A stretch of 64,000 nucleotides of DNA from JAJPXI01 sp051867655 (GCA_051867655.1 JBJDYV010000106.1:1-64000), one strand, 5' to 3'. Positions 41,937 to 52,018 are shown, counted from the first letter of the stretch. Program-made: numbers and translations. The notes: generated from the sequence alone by a model not told the origin.

Positions 41937-44594
41937 ATGAAGAGAATCGTTTCTCTGCTTCTTGCCTTCGCCCTCGCCCTCTCCTGTGCTGCGGTCGTCC
42001 ACGCCGCCGGGGCGGAGGAAGAGCCGGTCAAGGTCAGGATTCAGGCGTGTGTCATGGACAGGCTGGAAAAGGTCTCGGGCCTGTACTACGACAACGGCTT
42101 CTATGTCACGCCGGAGACGGTCTGCACGCTCACCGGCGCCGAGCTGGAGGCCTCCGGCCAGAGCGGGGCGAAGTTCTCCCTCTTCGGCGGGCTGATGAAG
42201 ATCGCCGTTGACATCCATACCGAAGGGGATATCCCCCTGCTGACCTACAATGGCCGGCTTTATATCTCCCTGCCGCATATGATCCGCTATATGGGCTTTG
42301 ATGTGGACTTCGCTTCCAGCGCGGACGCAGAGGTCCATATGGTGGTGTACCGCACATACACGGTGCTGGACAGCCTGACCGAATACCTGGAAAGCGGCGA
42401 ATCGCTGTTCTCCTGGTCGGAGGCCGAGGGCGTCGGCAAGGGGACCCGGTACCTGAGCGCCATTGAGCTGGTGATGATGAACTATGACTCGAACGTCTTT
42501 CGCTATGTGACCGACGCCTTCAACACGGATACGGTGGAGAAGGAGGTCTATCTCGACGCCCTCTATGAGATCCTGGAGACCGGCGGGACCGAATACATAA
42601 CGGAGCCTGACCCGCTGATGAGGGTGTTTGAAGCGTATTCGGATATCAGCTCCTACGTGTCCGACGCCACGGATATGGGCAAATATTTCGTCAAGCTGTT
42701 GGGCTCGGAGACGGCGGAGCATTTTGGCGTGCTCAATGAGACGCTGGGGGTCTCCGTGTTCGATCTTGCCGGCGTCGTGACCGGCTTTACCGAGGATCAG
42801 GTACAGGCCATGAACATGTTCAAGCAGTATTTCAATATGTGCGCCTCCAACAAGAGCCTGCTGAGAGATTCCCTGGGGCAGGTGCCGTCGGACAGTGCGT
42901 TCTATCAGCAGCTCCCCGAGCTGTTTCACGCGGCAGAGGACGCGCAGAAGATGGTGGACGGCACATACGAGACCAACACGGCCGAGCACGCCTTCGTCAA
43001 CGCGTGGAAAACCGGATTTAACATGGCGGGCGGGACTTTGGCAAGCACCTGGGACCTGATCATAACGCTGCTGAAAAGCGACAGTATGATGCAGGGCATC
43101 GTTGAGGAGGATCGGAAGATCGCCTTCGCTGACATTTCCGCGGATATTCAGACCATCTCCAACTGCATGGTGGCGGAGAGCTTCCGCAGGATCGCGAACC
43201 GCACCGATCCGTCGGAGCAGGATGTGATGGACACGCAAAGGTACCTCAAGGCGAACATGACCATGGCGCTGAAGTCCGCGCTGACGGCCCGCGATCTGCT
43301 GATGAGCAGCGAGCGGGTAACGGAGGACGCGGCGGAGGAGATGCGCGCCGCCAGCTATGCCAGCGCCAAGCTGTTGAACCGGGTGATCAACGCGGAGACC
43401 ATCATACCGGGCAGGACGCCCGTGGTGGACGAGGACCTGACCTGGATCGCCGAGCTGGCGGTCGGCGATTGCTTCGGCTACGCCGTGGAGTACGACGGGG
43501 ACGTCTACTATTGGAAGTACAGCAAGCTGAGCTTCAGCGATACCTGCACGCTGGGATATATCGGGTACAGCGAGCAGTGCGTGAACCAGATGATCCGCCA
43601 CAGCCCCAACGGAGGCGACACCGTTGTGTTTGAAACCGCCGGCGGAGGGGAATTTGCCCTGGTGGACGACTGGATCTACTATCAGGACTTCAATGGGATC
43701 GTGACCTGCTCCCTGGACGGACGGGACAGAACGGAACTGGGACCGGGCATCCTGGAGGGGGCCACGGACGACGGTTTCTACCTGATTTACAGCAAATACG
43801 AATGGCCGGAAAGCCGTATGGGCCGAAGGGATCTGTATGTGATCGACACGGCGACGGGTGAGCAGACGCTCCTTGCTAAGGGGGCGGGGTTTATCGCCTG
43901 TTGGGACGGCGTGATCTATTACCAGCCCGATGAGGCAGACGCCTCCGCCGCGAAACAGGGGCAGATGACGGTGTCCCGGATCCTGCCCGACGGCACCGGA
44001 CAGGCGGATCTGCACACCACGGCCCCCGACCTGTACAGCGCCGATCCGTTCTATACGGAAGCCATGGTCGGTCAGATGTACTTCGGGGAGAAATTCATTT
44101 ATTACTCCTACGGCAGCATCGCCGGCTCGGGAATGTTCTTCCAGGGCGGAAAGATCATCCGGATGGGCTACGACGGCAGCGGGGCCACGGTCGTGGCGGG
44201 GGAGCCGGAGCAGGTCGCATCGGACTTTATTGTGAACGAGGACGGCACCCTCACCACCTGCCCGGCCAGCGAGGGCAACATGCTGTTCGTCTCCATGGAG
44301 GACTTTTGTGTCAGCGGCGGGTCCGTTTACCAGTATGACCGCGCCAGCGGCGCGTCGGAAGCGCTCATCAACCCGGAGGACTACTTCATGGTGGGCCCGG
44401 GCCTGGCGGGACGCGACGGGGAGACGGCCATTTACATCAGCCAGATCCAGCGCACCGGCGGAAAAGTGTACTTCCTGGCCCACGCTCTGGCCAAGCAGGA
44501 TATCATGTGGTGGGCCGGATACGCCCGCCAGAACAGTGCCTTCCTGGCAAAGGACCTGGAGACCGGCGACATTGAGGTGCTCTACACATTCTGA
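41937..44594 (+). CDS. Large secreted protein with propeller-like C-terminus
   Basis: 885 residues from the ATG at 41937 (MKRIVSLLLAFALALSCAAV), with GGGAGG upstream. The signal peptide ends AVVHAAG, so it is probably exported. Residues about 90-130 (YNGRLYISLPHMIRYMGFDV) look like the copper-amine-oxidase N-terminal fold. A long helical middle part follows. The last 380 residues contain repeated strands such as DDWIYYQDFNGIV and CWDGVIYYQPDEA, as in DUF5050-type beta-propellers. It has no recognised catalytic motif and is co-transcribed with the lipoproteins. Confidence 0.6.
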   Translation: MKRIVSLLLAFALALSCAAVVHAAGAEEEPVKVRIQACVMDRLEKVSGLYYDNGFYVTPETVCTLTGAELEASGQSGAKFSLFGGLMKIAVDIHTEGDIPLLTYNGRLYISLPHMIRYMGFDVDFASSADAEVHMVVYRTYTVLDSLTEYLESGESLFSWSEAEGVGKGTRYLSAIELVMMNYDSNVFRYVTDAFNTDTVEKEVYLDALYEILETGGTEYITEPDPLMRVFEAYSDISSYVSDATDMGKYFVKLLGSETAEHFGVLNETLGVSVFDLAGVVTGFTEDQVQAMNMFKQYFNMCASNKSLLRDSLGQVPSDSAFYQQLPELFHAAEDAQKMVDGTYETNTAEHAFVNAWKTGFNMAGGTLASTWDLIITLLKSDSMMQGIVEEDRKIAFADISADIQTISNCMVAESFRRIANRTDPSEQDVMDTQRYLKANMTMALKSALTARDLLMSSERVTEDAAEEMRAASYASAKLLNRVINAETIIPGRTPVVDEDLTWIAELAVGDCFGYAVEYDGDVYYWKYSKLSFSDTCTLGYIGYSEQCVNQMIRHSPNGGDTVVFETAGGGEFALVDDWIYYQDFNGIVTCSLDGRDRTELGPGILEGATDDGFYLIYSKYEWPESRMGRRDLYVIDTATGEQTLLAKGAGFIACWDGVIYYQPDEADASAAKQGQMTVSRILPDGTGQADLHTTAPDLYSADPFYTEAMVGQMYFGEKFIYYSYGSIAGSGMFFQGGKIIRMGYDGSGATVVAGEPEQVASDFIVNEDGTLTTCPASEGNMLFVSMEDFCVSGGSVYQYDRASGASEALINPEDYFMVGPGLAGRDGETAIYISQIQRTGGKVYFLAHALAKQDIMWWAGYARQNSAFLAKDLETGDIEVLYTF

Positions 44595-44647
44595 ATGTGA
44601 CTGATACAAAGGAAACCCCAAAAAAGATGTGAATTGGGAGGAGAAAA

Positions 44648-45550
44648 ATGAAACAAATGGCAGCTTTTCTGACGGCTCTGGTACTGCTGGTATCCCTTGC
44701 CGCCTGCGGCGGAGAAGAAGCCGGCACAAACGAACAGGACAACACGGAACCCTCCAAAACCCAGGTACAGGCAGAGACAGAAACCGAGCCTGCGGCGGAG
44801 CAGACGGAGGAACCGTCATCGCAGCCTGTCAGTCTTCCACCGGCCGGTGAGATCGTAAAAAGCGGCAGCTGGGGCGAAAATGTCACATATACCCTGGACA
44901 GCAATGGAATCCTTACAGTTTCGGGAACGGGAGAGATGTCAAGCGTTGAAGGCGAGGAATACCCTGACGCAGACGCTGTTCTCTATGTGGTAATTGAAGA
45001 AGGGGTCACGAAAACCTACAATATTACCATGTATCATGATATTCAGTACGTCAGTCTGCCCTCCACCATGGAAAAGATCGGCTTATCAGATCTCGATGAG
45101 ATGAAGACGGTTATCATGGCAGAAGGCATTACAAAGATAAAGGATGAAGCCTTTCTGTGGTGCGACGGGTTGACCTCCATAACATTGCCGTCAACGATCA
45201 CGAGCATTGGAGAAGAAGCCTTTTTAAGCTGCGATAATCTGGCGTCGATCAATATACCGGAGGGATTGACCGAGCTTGGCGCCTTAGCATTTTCCTATAC
45301 AGCTATTACAGATTTTACAGTCCCGGTTGGTATTACGAGAATTAAACAGGAGACATTTGCAGGCTGTGCAAATCTCTCTTCCGTTACGCTCCACAGCGGT
45401 ATTACGGCCATAGGGAGGGCGGCATTTTATGAGTGCGGCAGCCTAATGGATGTCTATTATGAGGGCACAGAGGAAGATTTCAACAACATTGAGATCGGCG
45501 AGTCGAATGAAGCGCTGCTCAACGCGACCATCCACTATAATGCGGAATAA
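44648..45550 (+). CDS. BspA-type leucine-rich repeat lipoprotein
   Basis: 300 residues. Signal peptide with lipobox SLAAC, an acidic Glu/Thr spacer to about residue 65, a GSWGENVTYTLDSNGILTVS block seen at the start of many BspA-like domains, and then four to five LRR_5 repeats (ITSIGEEAFLSCDNLASINI, ITAIGRAAFYECGSLMDVYY). Such repeats mediate binding to host or bacterial surfaces. GGGAGGAG precedes the ATG. Confidence 0.8.
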   Translation: MKQMAAFLTALVLLVSLAACGGEEAGTNEQDNTEPSKTQVQAETETEPAAEQTEEPSSQPVSLPPAGEIVKSGSWGENVTYTLDSNGILTVSGTGEMSSVEGEEYPDADAVLYVVIEEGVTKTYNITMYHDIQYVSLPSTMEKIGLSDLDEMKTVIMAEGITKIKDEAFLWCDGLTSITLPSTITSIGEEAFLSCDNLASINIPEGLTELGALAFSYTAITDFTVPVGITRIKQETFAGCANLSSVTLHSGITAIGRAAFYECGSLMDVYYEGTEEDFNNIEIGESNEALLNATIHYNAE

Positions 45551-45613
45551 TATTGGAATACTGGGCGATTTCAGCACTTCCGGGTATGCGATTGTTGAAA
45601 AAGGAGAGTTCTT

Positions 45614-46630
45614 GTGTTGGGAAACATCAAAAAATCATTTTTATGTACGGTTCTGATTGGTTGTCTGCTGCTGAGCCTGGCAGCCTGCGGCAGTGAGGGC
45701 ACCCGTGACAATAGCGGCGAACAAACCGGCACCGCACAAAATGCTGACCGAACACAGGATGACAGCAATCAGACTGAACCTGAACAGGCAGTTTCAGGAC
45801 AGACAAAGCTGGACTGGGAAACCGCCGCACAAGCGGCGAAGGCAGTGTCTGCCGGGACAGACCACACGGTCGCCCTGCGTTCCGACGGCACGGTGGTGGC
45901 CACGGGGAAAAACTACACCGGTCAATGCGAGGTAAGTGACTGGACGGATATCGTGGCTGTATCAGCCGGGGGCATGCATACAGTAGGTCTGCGTTCTGAC
46001 GGCACAGTGGTGGCCGTGGGATACGCAAAGGCCTGTGATGTGAGCGATTGGACAGATATCGTAGCTGTATCGGCCGGGGCCATGTATACCGTAGGCCTTC
46101 GCGCTGACGGCACAGTGCTGGCCACAGGGGACAATGATGATGGCGAATGCGATGTGAGCAAATGGAGCAACATTGTGGCGGTGTCCGCCGGGGCCAGCCA
46201 TACCCTGGGTCTGCGTGCTGACGGTACGGTAGTTGTTGCAGGCAAGGCCGATCCGGATCAGTTTGACATGTCTGGCTGGACGGATATCGTAGCCCTGTCT
46301 GCCTGGTCCGATATTGCATTGGGTCTGCATTCGGACGGCACGGTGGTGGTAGCGGGCCGCGACTGGGACCTGTCCGGCTGGACGGATATTGTGGCTGTGG
46401 CGGCCGGGGCCGGTTTCGCAATCGGCCTGCGCTCTGACGGTACACTGGTGTCCACGGGCGGCAACGGAGATGGCCAGCGGGATGTGTCCGATTGGACAGA
46501 CATCGTGACTGTGGCGGCCGGAAACAGCCATACGGTGGGGCTGCGTTCTGATGGTACCGCAGTGGCCGTTGGGAGCACCAATGAAGGCCGCTGTGAGGTG
46601 TCCGACTGGACGGATATCATGGTGCCGTGA
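45614..46630 (+). CDS. RCC1-like repeat lipoprotein
   Basis: 338 residues from a GTG seven bases behind AAGGAG. Lipobox SLAACGSE, a short acidic spacer, then about seven repeats of roughly 36 residues with the pattern DWTDIVAVSAG, HTVGLRSDGTVVAxG, which form an RCC1-type seven-bladed propeller. Each blade has the same DNA-level unit, so the repeats are young. The protein is anchored outside; a binding role is likely. Confidence 0.8.
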   Translation: MLGNIKKSFLCTVLIGCLLLSLAACGSEGTRDNSGEQTGTAQNADRTQDDSNQTEPEQAVSGQTKLDWETAAQAAKAVSAGTDHTVALRSDGTVVATGKNYTGQCEVSDWTDIVAVSAGGMHTVGLRSDGTVVAVGYAKACDVSDWTDIVAVSAGAMYTVGLRADGTVLATGDNDDGECDVSKWSNIVAVSAGASHTLGLRADGTVVVAGKADPDQFDMSGWTDIVALSAWSDIALGLHSDGTVVVAGRDWDLSGWTDIVAVAAGAGFAIGLRSDGTLVSTGGNGDGQRDVSDWTDIVTVAAGNSHTVGLRSDGTAVAVGSTNEGRCEVSDWTDIMVP

Positions 46631-46668
46631 GGCGTAAACCATATTTTGAGATTGACGGAGGAATCGTT

Positions 46669-48249
46669 TTGAAAAACAAAGGGAAGAAACTTTTGTGCGC
46701 CCTGCTGGCCTGCTGCCTGCTGCTGAGCCTGGCGGCCTGTGGAGGAGACAACGGCGGAAACGATAACGGCGGAAGCAACAGCGGGGATAGCGCCGGTGGC
46801 GGTACATCTGTAAGCGACGGCTCGCTGGACAGCAGCGGCGGGAACGATGCCGTTCCGCCGGAAGGTGCGATACAAATCGCCTCTGCGGAGGATCTGCTGG
46901 CATTCCGGGACCGGGTCAATGCAGGTGAGGACGGCCTGAACGCCGTGCTGACGGCGGATATCGATCTGTCGTCCGTGTGCGCAGAGGGATTGGGAGACTG
47001 GGTGTCGATCGGCCATACAGACGGGGAGTACGTCATCTATGAAGGCATCTTCGAGGGGAACGGTTACACCATCAGCGGCCTGTACGGCGTGGACCACGAC
47101 CGGACCGTAGGCCTGTTCACGGGCCTGGGCTCCAACGGTGTAATCCGCAACTTGACGCTGGCGGACGTGTCCATCGACACGGAGCACGGCGGGGCGATCG
47201 CCTACGATATTGAAGGGTGTGTTGAGAATTGCCGCGCCAGCGGTACGGTCACCGGCCTGCAGGTGGGCGGCCTGGTGTGCACGGTAGGTGAGACGGCCGT
47301 CCTGTCCGGCTGCTCTTTCTCCGGGCGCGTGGAAGGCAGGAGCCAGGCCGGAGGCCTGGCATGGCAGAGCAGCGGCCGGATCGAGCAGTGCCGCAACGAG
47401 GCAGATGTATTCTGCATGGTTGCGGGCAGCGCAAATTCTGTCCAGGGAGAGGCCTCCGGGATTGTCAGCATCGCCTGGGGCAGCGTGACCGGCTGCACGA
47501 ACACCGGGAACGTCACTGGAGCCACTGCGGCAGGCATTGCGGTGCAATCGGAGGCTGTGATCGAGGCGTGTATAAACGAGGGCAATGTGACCGGCCGGGG
47601 GAACGCCGGCGGCATTGGGGCTGTTTACACCGACGAGGCCGCTGCCATTAACCGCTGCGGGAATACCGGCATTGTATCTGGCGGCGTCTCGGCGGGAGGT
47701 ATCGCCGTAAACTGCCGTTCCATCATTACAAATTGCTTCCAGAGAGGGACGGTTTGTGCCGGCCTCAATCAGATCAATGAGCTCTTCGGCACAGCGGGCC
47801 TTGATGAGTTTCTGTATTCTGAGTTGACTCTGGGACTGTCGAATTCTTCCCGCGCGGCGGGCATTGTGTGCTACGGTATAGGAGCCGTCAACTGCTATTC
47901 CCAGGGGAGCATCAGCGTTACACCTCAGAAAGGGGTCTGTGATGCCTTTGGGCTCCTGGGTCTGTTGAACGCGGACAAGCCGATGGTCGCGAACTGCTAT
48001 ACCATCGCGGAACTGTCCGCCGATGATAACGTATGGGGAATCGGCACCGTCAGCACGGTGGAATCCTGCTACTATTCCGAACGCACGGCGGAGATCCCCA
48101 GCCGCGCAGGCGATCTCCAGCCCACTGGTGCGGCTGGTTTCACGGACGGGACCGTTACCGATGCGTTGAATCAGTGGGTCCAAAACGCGGATGGCAATTA
48201 CAGTGCATGGAAGCAGGGCCCGGACGGCCCCTGCTTTGAATGGGAATAA
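46669..48249 (+). CDS. Beta-helix (GLUG-like) repeat lipoprotein 2
   Basis: 526 residues from a TTG behind GGAGG (LKNKGKKLLCALLACCLLLS). Lipobox SLAACGGD, a Gly/Asn/Ser-rich spacer, the shared entry block (IASAEDLLAFRDRVNAGEDG) and a series of CxNxGNVTG-AGGIA repeats forming a predicted beta-helix. It ends GPDGPCFEWE. Paralogue of the products of 39788-41359 and 48836-50425. A longer reading from upstream is possible but would bypass the signal peptide start. Confidence 0.75.
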   Translation: MKNKGKKLLCALLACCLLLSLAACGGDNGGNDNGGSNSGDSAGGGTSVSDGSLDSSGGNDAVPPEGAIQIASAEDLLAFRDRVNAGEDGLNAVLTADIDLSSVCAEGLGDWVSIGHTDGEYVIYEGIFEGNGYTISGLYGVDHDRTVGLFTGLGSNGVIRNLTLADVSIDTEHGGAIAYDIEGCVENCRASGTVTGLQVGGLVCTVGETAVLSGCSFSGRVEGRSQAGGLAWQSSGRIEQCRNEADVFCMVAGSANSVQGEASGIVSIAWGSVTGCTNTGNVTGATAAGIAVQSEAVIEACINEGNVTGRGNAGGIGAVYTDEAAAINRCGNTGIVSGGVSAGGIAVNCRSIITNCFQRGTVCAGLNQINELFGTAGLDEFLYSELTLGLSNSSRAAGIVCYGIGAVNCYSQGSISVTPQKGVCDAFGLLGLLNADKPMVANCYTIAELSADDNVWGIGTVSTVESCYYSERTAEIPSRAGDLQPTGAAGFTDGTVTDALNQWVQNADGNYSAWKQGPDGPCFEWE

Positions 48250-48317
48250 AGCAAGGAGCGCCCCATGGGAAGGACGGTCCGGCTTTAAAAAATAATAGAA
48301 ATAAAGGAGTAAAGACC

Positions 48318-48758
48318 ATGGTCGAGAAAGTGAAAAAGTCATGGAGCGTTGTTACCGTAAAGGTGGCGGTGTGCGCGGCGGCAGCAGCGGTTATAAGCAT
48401 GTTTCTGCATTGGTTTACTTATAAGGATGAGGGCATGAGTCTGATAGAAATCGTCCGGGAGAGCCCGGAATATTTCGGGGGGGTTCTGCCGCTTTTCCTG
48501 CTGGGCATCGTCTGGGTCGCGGTATTCTTCCTGCTCAATCACCCCAAGCTCACGCTGCTGGGCGATGTGCTCCTGCTGTTTATGTACGCGGCGATGGCGC
48601 TTGAGGGAGCGAACCACGGCCTGAGCATGGGCGTTGGAAATATCCTGTTTCTGATTGCGGTCATCGTATGTGTTGTATGCGCGTTTTTGACCAAGAAGAG
48701 GAAGAAAAACGGGAAAAAGAGCGAAAAGCAGAGCGAACAGGAGATGCCGGAAATATAA
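48318..48758 (+). CDS. Small membrane protein
   Basis: 146 residues with four predicted membrane segments (near 15-35, 55-75, 82-100 and 105-125) and a strongly basic C-terminal tail (KKRKKNGKKSEKQSEQ) facing the cytoplasm. AAAGGAG precedes the ATG. It has no recognised domain. Its place between two beta-helix lipoproteins suggests an accessory role in the same system. Confidence 0.6.
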   Translation: MVEKVKKSWSVVTVKVAVCAAAAAVISMFLHWFTYKDEGMSLIEIVRESPEYFGGVLPLFLLGIVWVAVFFLLNHPKLTLLGDVLLLFMYAAMALEGANHGLSMGVGNILFLIAVIVCVVCAFLTKKRKKNGKKSEKQSEQEMPEI

Positions 48759-48835
48759 GCATCAGGGCCTGACGTATCGGTCAGGCCCGGCTTAACAGCG
48801 GAAATACACTACGATATCAAAAGGGGATATGCGTG

Positions 48836-50425
48836 ATGAAAAAGATGAGGGTGATAGCAGTTTTCCTCGCAATCGTTCTCTGCCTGGGGGCCTGCGGAAA
48901 AAGCGATACCGACTCTGGGAACAGCGGCAGCGGTGTCGATTATTTCGCGGATCAAATTCAGGAAGCGGCGAAGGAGAACGCCCAGAAGAAAGCGGAGGCT
49001 GCGGAGGAGGCCAGAAATGAGGGGGACGGAAGTCTCGTTGTGATCAAGACGGTAGAGGATTTGGTAAAATTCCGTGACCGTGTGAACGGCGGCGAGTCGG
49101 CGATTGACGCCGTGCTGGAGGCCGATCTTGATCTGGCGGACGTCTGCGGAAAAAATGTCGGAAACTGGATCCCCGTCGAGAAATATAACGGTGTCTTTGA
49201 AGGGAACGGGCATACCATCAGCGGCCTGTATTTTGTCGGTTCCCAGGACGATAAAGCCGGACTGTTTGCCTCCACGGACGTGGACGCCGTCATACAGAAT
49301 CTCACCATGGAGAACGTGTATATTGACGGCGCGGACTACGCCGGCGCGGTGGTGGCGCTTGCCGGCGGAACGGTAATGAACTGCAGGAGCAGCGGCTTTA
49401 TCCGAGGAAGCGGCCGGGCGGTCGGGGGCATCATCGGCAAGATGAATGGAAATTGGGACGAGCCGGTATCGCAGGTGCTGGACTGCGTAAATGACGCACA
49501 GATCGAGAATAACGGAGGCGCAAAGGGTATCGCCGGAGGCGTTGTAGGCTATCTTCTCAACGCCGATGCCGCGAACTGCCGCAACGAAGGGACCGTGACC
49601 GGGACAGCCTTGACGGTCGGCGGCGTATTCGGAGTTTTGGAAAGCACGACGAGCGTTGCCATAACGGTCACGGACTGCGTGAATACCGCCAAAGTCGACG
49701 GAAACGTATATGTGGGCGGCTTCTGCGGCGACGCGGAAAAATGCATTCTTAACCGCTGCAAAAACAGCGGAGACGTCACGGGCTATACTTACGTGGGCGG
49801 CTTGTGCGGATATTTTGGCGGAGAAAAAACGAAGACCCAGAAGCTGGTCGCCCTTATGGAGAACTGCAGTAACGAAGGTGCCGTTTCTCTGAAATATCTT
49901 GAGCGGGAGCAGAACAACAAGGTGGACGGCGGAAGTACTCTGTACTCCGAACAGCAGGCCGGGGGCCTGGCGGGGATCATGGAGACGTCAATTGTCCTGA
50001 ATTGCAGGAGCGCGGGGGACATCACCTGCGATACCGGGAAAGATTATCTGAACTGCGGAGCCGGATATCTGGCGGTGGGAAAATATCAGGGGAACCGCAA
50101 TCTTGTTCTGAACTGTGCGAGTACGGCGAAGATCACTCCGCCGTCCAACAGCAAGTATTTCGAAAACAGCCGGACAGCCACGGGCAAGTCAAACGGAGAA
50201 GAGGACTCGGCGGCGATCTTCTATACCGGGGATAAAGCGGTGGAGGCTATCGAGCCCACGGAACTTTCGGCATTTACGGACGGCACCGTCCTGACAGCTC
50301 TCAACTCATTCCCTGCTGGTGTGAGCGAAGACCTGCTGTCCCGACTGGAAGAGTCCGGATTGGAATATGAGGTATGCGCCTGGAAAGAAGGGGCGGATCA
50401 TATGCCGGTTCTGGACTGGGAATGA
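48836..50425 (+). CDS. Beta-helix (GLUG-like) repeat lipoprotein 3
   Basis: 529 residues from ATG 48836 (MKKMRVIAVFLAIVLCLGAC). Lipobox CLGAC, a Ser/Gly spacer and a helical stretch, then the shared entry block (IKTVEDLVKFRDRVNGGESA), EGNGHTISGLYF and a series of G-rich repeats of the beta-helix type. The end GADHMPVLDWE matches the DWE/EWE end of its paralogues. The last gene of the lipoprotein series. Confidence 0.75.
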   Translation: MKKMRVIAVFLAIVLCLGACGKSDTDSGNSGSGVDYFADQIQEAAKENAQKKAEAAEEARNEGDGSLVVIKTVEDLVKFRDRVNGGESAIDAVLEADLDLADVCGKNVGNWIPVEKYNGVFEGNGHTISGLYFVGSQDDKAGLFASTDVDAVIQNLTMENVYIDGADYAGAVVALAGGTVMNCRSSGFIRGSGRAVGGIIGKMNGNWDEPVSQVLDCVNDAQIENNGGAKGIAGGVVGYLLNADAANCRNEGTVTGTALTVGGVFGVLESTTSVAITVTDCVNTAKVDGNVYVGGFCGDAEKCILNRCKNSGDVTGYTYVGGLCGYFGGEKTKTQKLVALMENCSNEGAVSLKYLEREQNNKVDGGSTLYSEQQAGGLAGIMETSIVLNCRSAGDITCDTGKDYLNCGAGYLAVGKYQGNRNLVLNCASTAKITPPSNSKYFENSRTATGKSNGEEDSAAIFYTGDKAVEAIEPTELSAFTDGTVLTALNSFPAGVSEDLLSRLEESGLEYEVCAWKEGADHMPVLDWE

Positions 50426-50658
50426 TACCGCCCGACGGCGGGAGACCGGCAGCGCCCCCGGAACTGGTATATCAGCTTTATCATTGCGGATCCGTATCGC
50501 CCTATACCATTTACAGGCGTATCGGCGACTGCCGGGAGCGGGGCTTTCAGACCCCCGACCCCGGTCCGCTGATTCCCTTTATCCTGAAAAACTACGCCGT
50601 CCGCATGAAGCCCTATTCCCCAACGGCTATTTCTCGCAGGACAAAAAAGGCCGCCTGA
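50422..50658 (+). CDS. Small ORF at the right cargo junction, doubtful
   Basis: 78 codons, starting at an ATG that overlaps the stop of lipoprotein 3 (ATGA). The product (MIPPDGGRPAAPPELVYQLY and on) has no signal peptide; the ELVYQLYHCGSVSPYTIYRR part could be a short HTH. Its 3' end runs into the res remnant in another frame, so the original C-terminus has been lost. Real coding is possible but not proven. Confidence 0.35.
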   Translation: MIPPDGGRPAAPPELVYQLYHCGSVSPYTIYRRIGDCRERGFQTPDPGPLIPFILKNYAVRMKPYSPTAISRRTKKAA

Positions 50659-51893
50659 AGGATACAAAGGGTGATACTCAGGCTGACGACGATACGTACA
50701 ACACCATTATGCGTGATAAAGAGTGGCTTTTGAGCTTCGACTGTCCGCTGCGTTTTATCTTTTCACACTCCGCACTGAAAGAGGGGTGGGACAACCCAAA
50801 TGTGTTCCAGGCATGTACGTTGATCGAACACTTTGAGCAGAAGGGCTACATCACAAGCTCCGGCAAAATGAAGGATACCATGAAAAACGCCTTAAAAACC
50901 GGAACGCTTGAACTGCCCCCAAAGTATGAAGCCGCCCGCAGCCGTTTTGAGGCCATTATCGCAAATGCCGACCGAAAACCGCCAGTGCGGGACGCATCCA
51001 AAGATGTTGTAGTACGCCTCAACAAGCAGGTCATGGTTTCTCCTGGGTTTCTGGAGCTGTGGAATAAGATCAAGCAGAAAACGGCTTACCGTGTAAGCAT
51101 CGACACGGACAGGCTGATTGAAAACTGTGTGAGGGCGCTGCAGGATATGCCTGCCATCCCGAAGATGCGGCTGATTTCACAGACGGCGGACATCTATATT
51201 GAGCAGGCCGGTGTCTCCCATACGGAACGGGAAATGCGGACGATGGATATTGCGAATTCCTATCAAATGCTGCCGGATATTATCACGGCCATCAGCGATG
51301 CCACTTTGCTGACGCCGGTAACTGTCAAGGAAATCCTGATTCAAAGCGGCCGGTGCGGAGATTTTCTGAACAATCCGGAAGCATTCCTGGAAAAAGCAAC
51401 GGAGCTGATCCGCAACAACCGCCACGCCTTGGCGATTGACGGCATCAGCTATATCAAGCTGGATGGCAAGGAATACTATGTTCAGGAGATTTTTGATACG
51501 GCGGAGCTGATTGCAAATCTTGACCGCAATGCCGTAAAGGTAGAACACAGCATCTATGACTATGTTGTCTATGACAGCAGCTCAATTGAACGTCCCTTTG
51601 CTGTGGCATTGGACAACGATCCGGATGTGAAAATGTTCTTCAAGATTCCCGGCCGCTTCAAAATTGAGACGTCCATTGGCAACTACACTCCTGACTGGGC
51701 GGTATATCTGACCAAGAATGGTGAGGAAAAGCTATACTTTATTCTGGAGACTAAGGGCAGCGACAGCTTCATGGATCTGCGCACCCGCGAGCAGCTAAAG
51801 ATCCATTGCGGCAAAAAGCATTTCGAAGCATTGGACAATGGCGTTGAGATGCAGGTTGCTACGAGCTGGAGTAAAATAAAAGCGGCATTGTAA
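50608..51893 (+). pseudogene. 3' remnant of a type III restriction endonuclease subunit (res)
   Basis: Starts abruptly at PNGYFSQDKKGRLKDTKGDT in the middle of a Res protein and continues with FSHSALKEGWDNPNVFQ (helicase end) through the C-terminal nuclease domain (YTPDWAVYL, LYFILETKGS). The N-terminal helicase half is absent. With the mod remnant at 34663-35129 it flanks the cargo block, showing that one type III locus was split. The remaining frame is intact. Confidence 0.85.
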
Positions 51894-52018
51894 TGATTGC
51901 TTTGAGCCTTTACGGTAAAACAAAAATGCAAATATAAGGAAAACAATATTTGTTGGTTTAAGCATAGCTATTTTTCACCTTCTGTGATATTGTGCCTTGC
52001 TAACAGGAGGCGAGACAC

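Noticed and set aside
41892..44819. Very long open frames antisense to GC-rich genes (for example 975 codons here, 664 at 16530-18524 on the minus strand, 773 at 8462-10783 on the plus strand, 640 at 5781-7703)
   Set aside because: They mirror well-supported genes, have Gly/Ala/Val/His/Gln-rich low-complexity products and lack ribosome sites; such frames arise from GC-rich third positions.
35130..50610. The cargo block as a separate integrative element with its own integrase
   Set aside because: No integrase, transposase or terminal repeats were seen at its edges; only the broken type III genes mark it.
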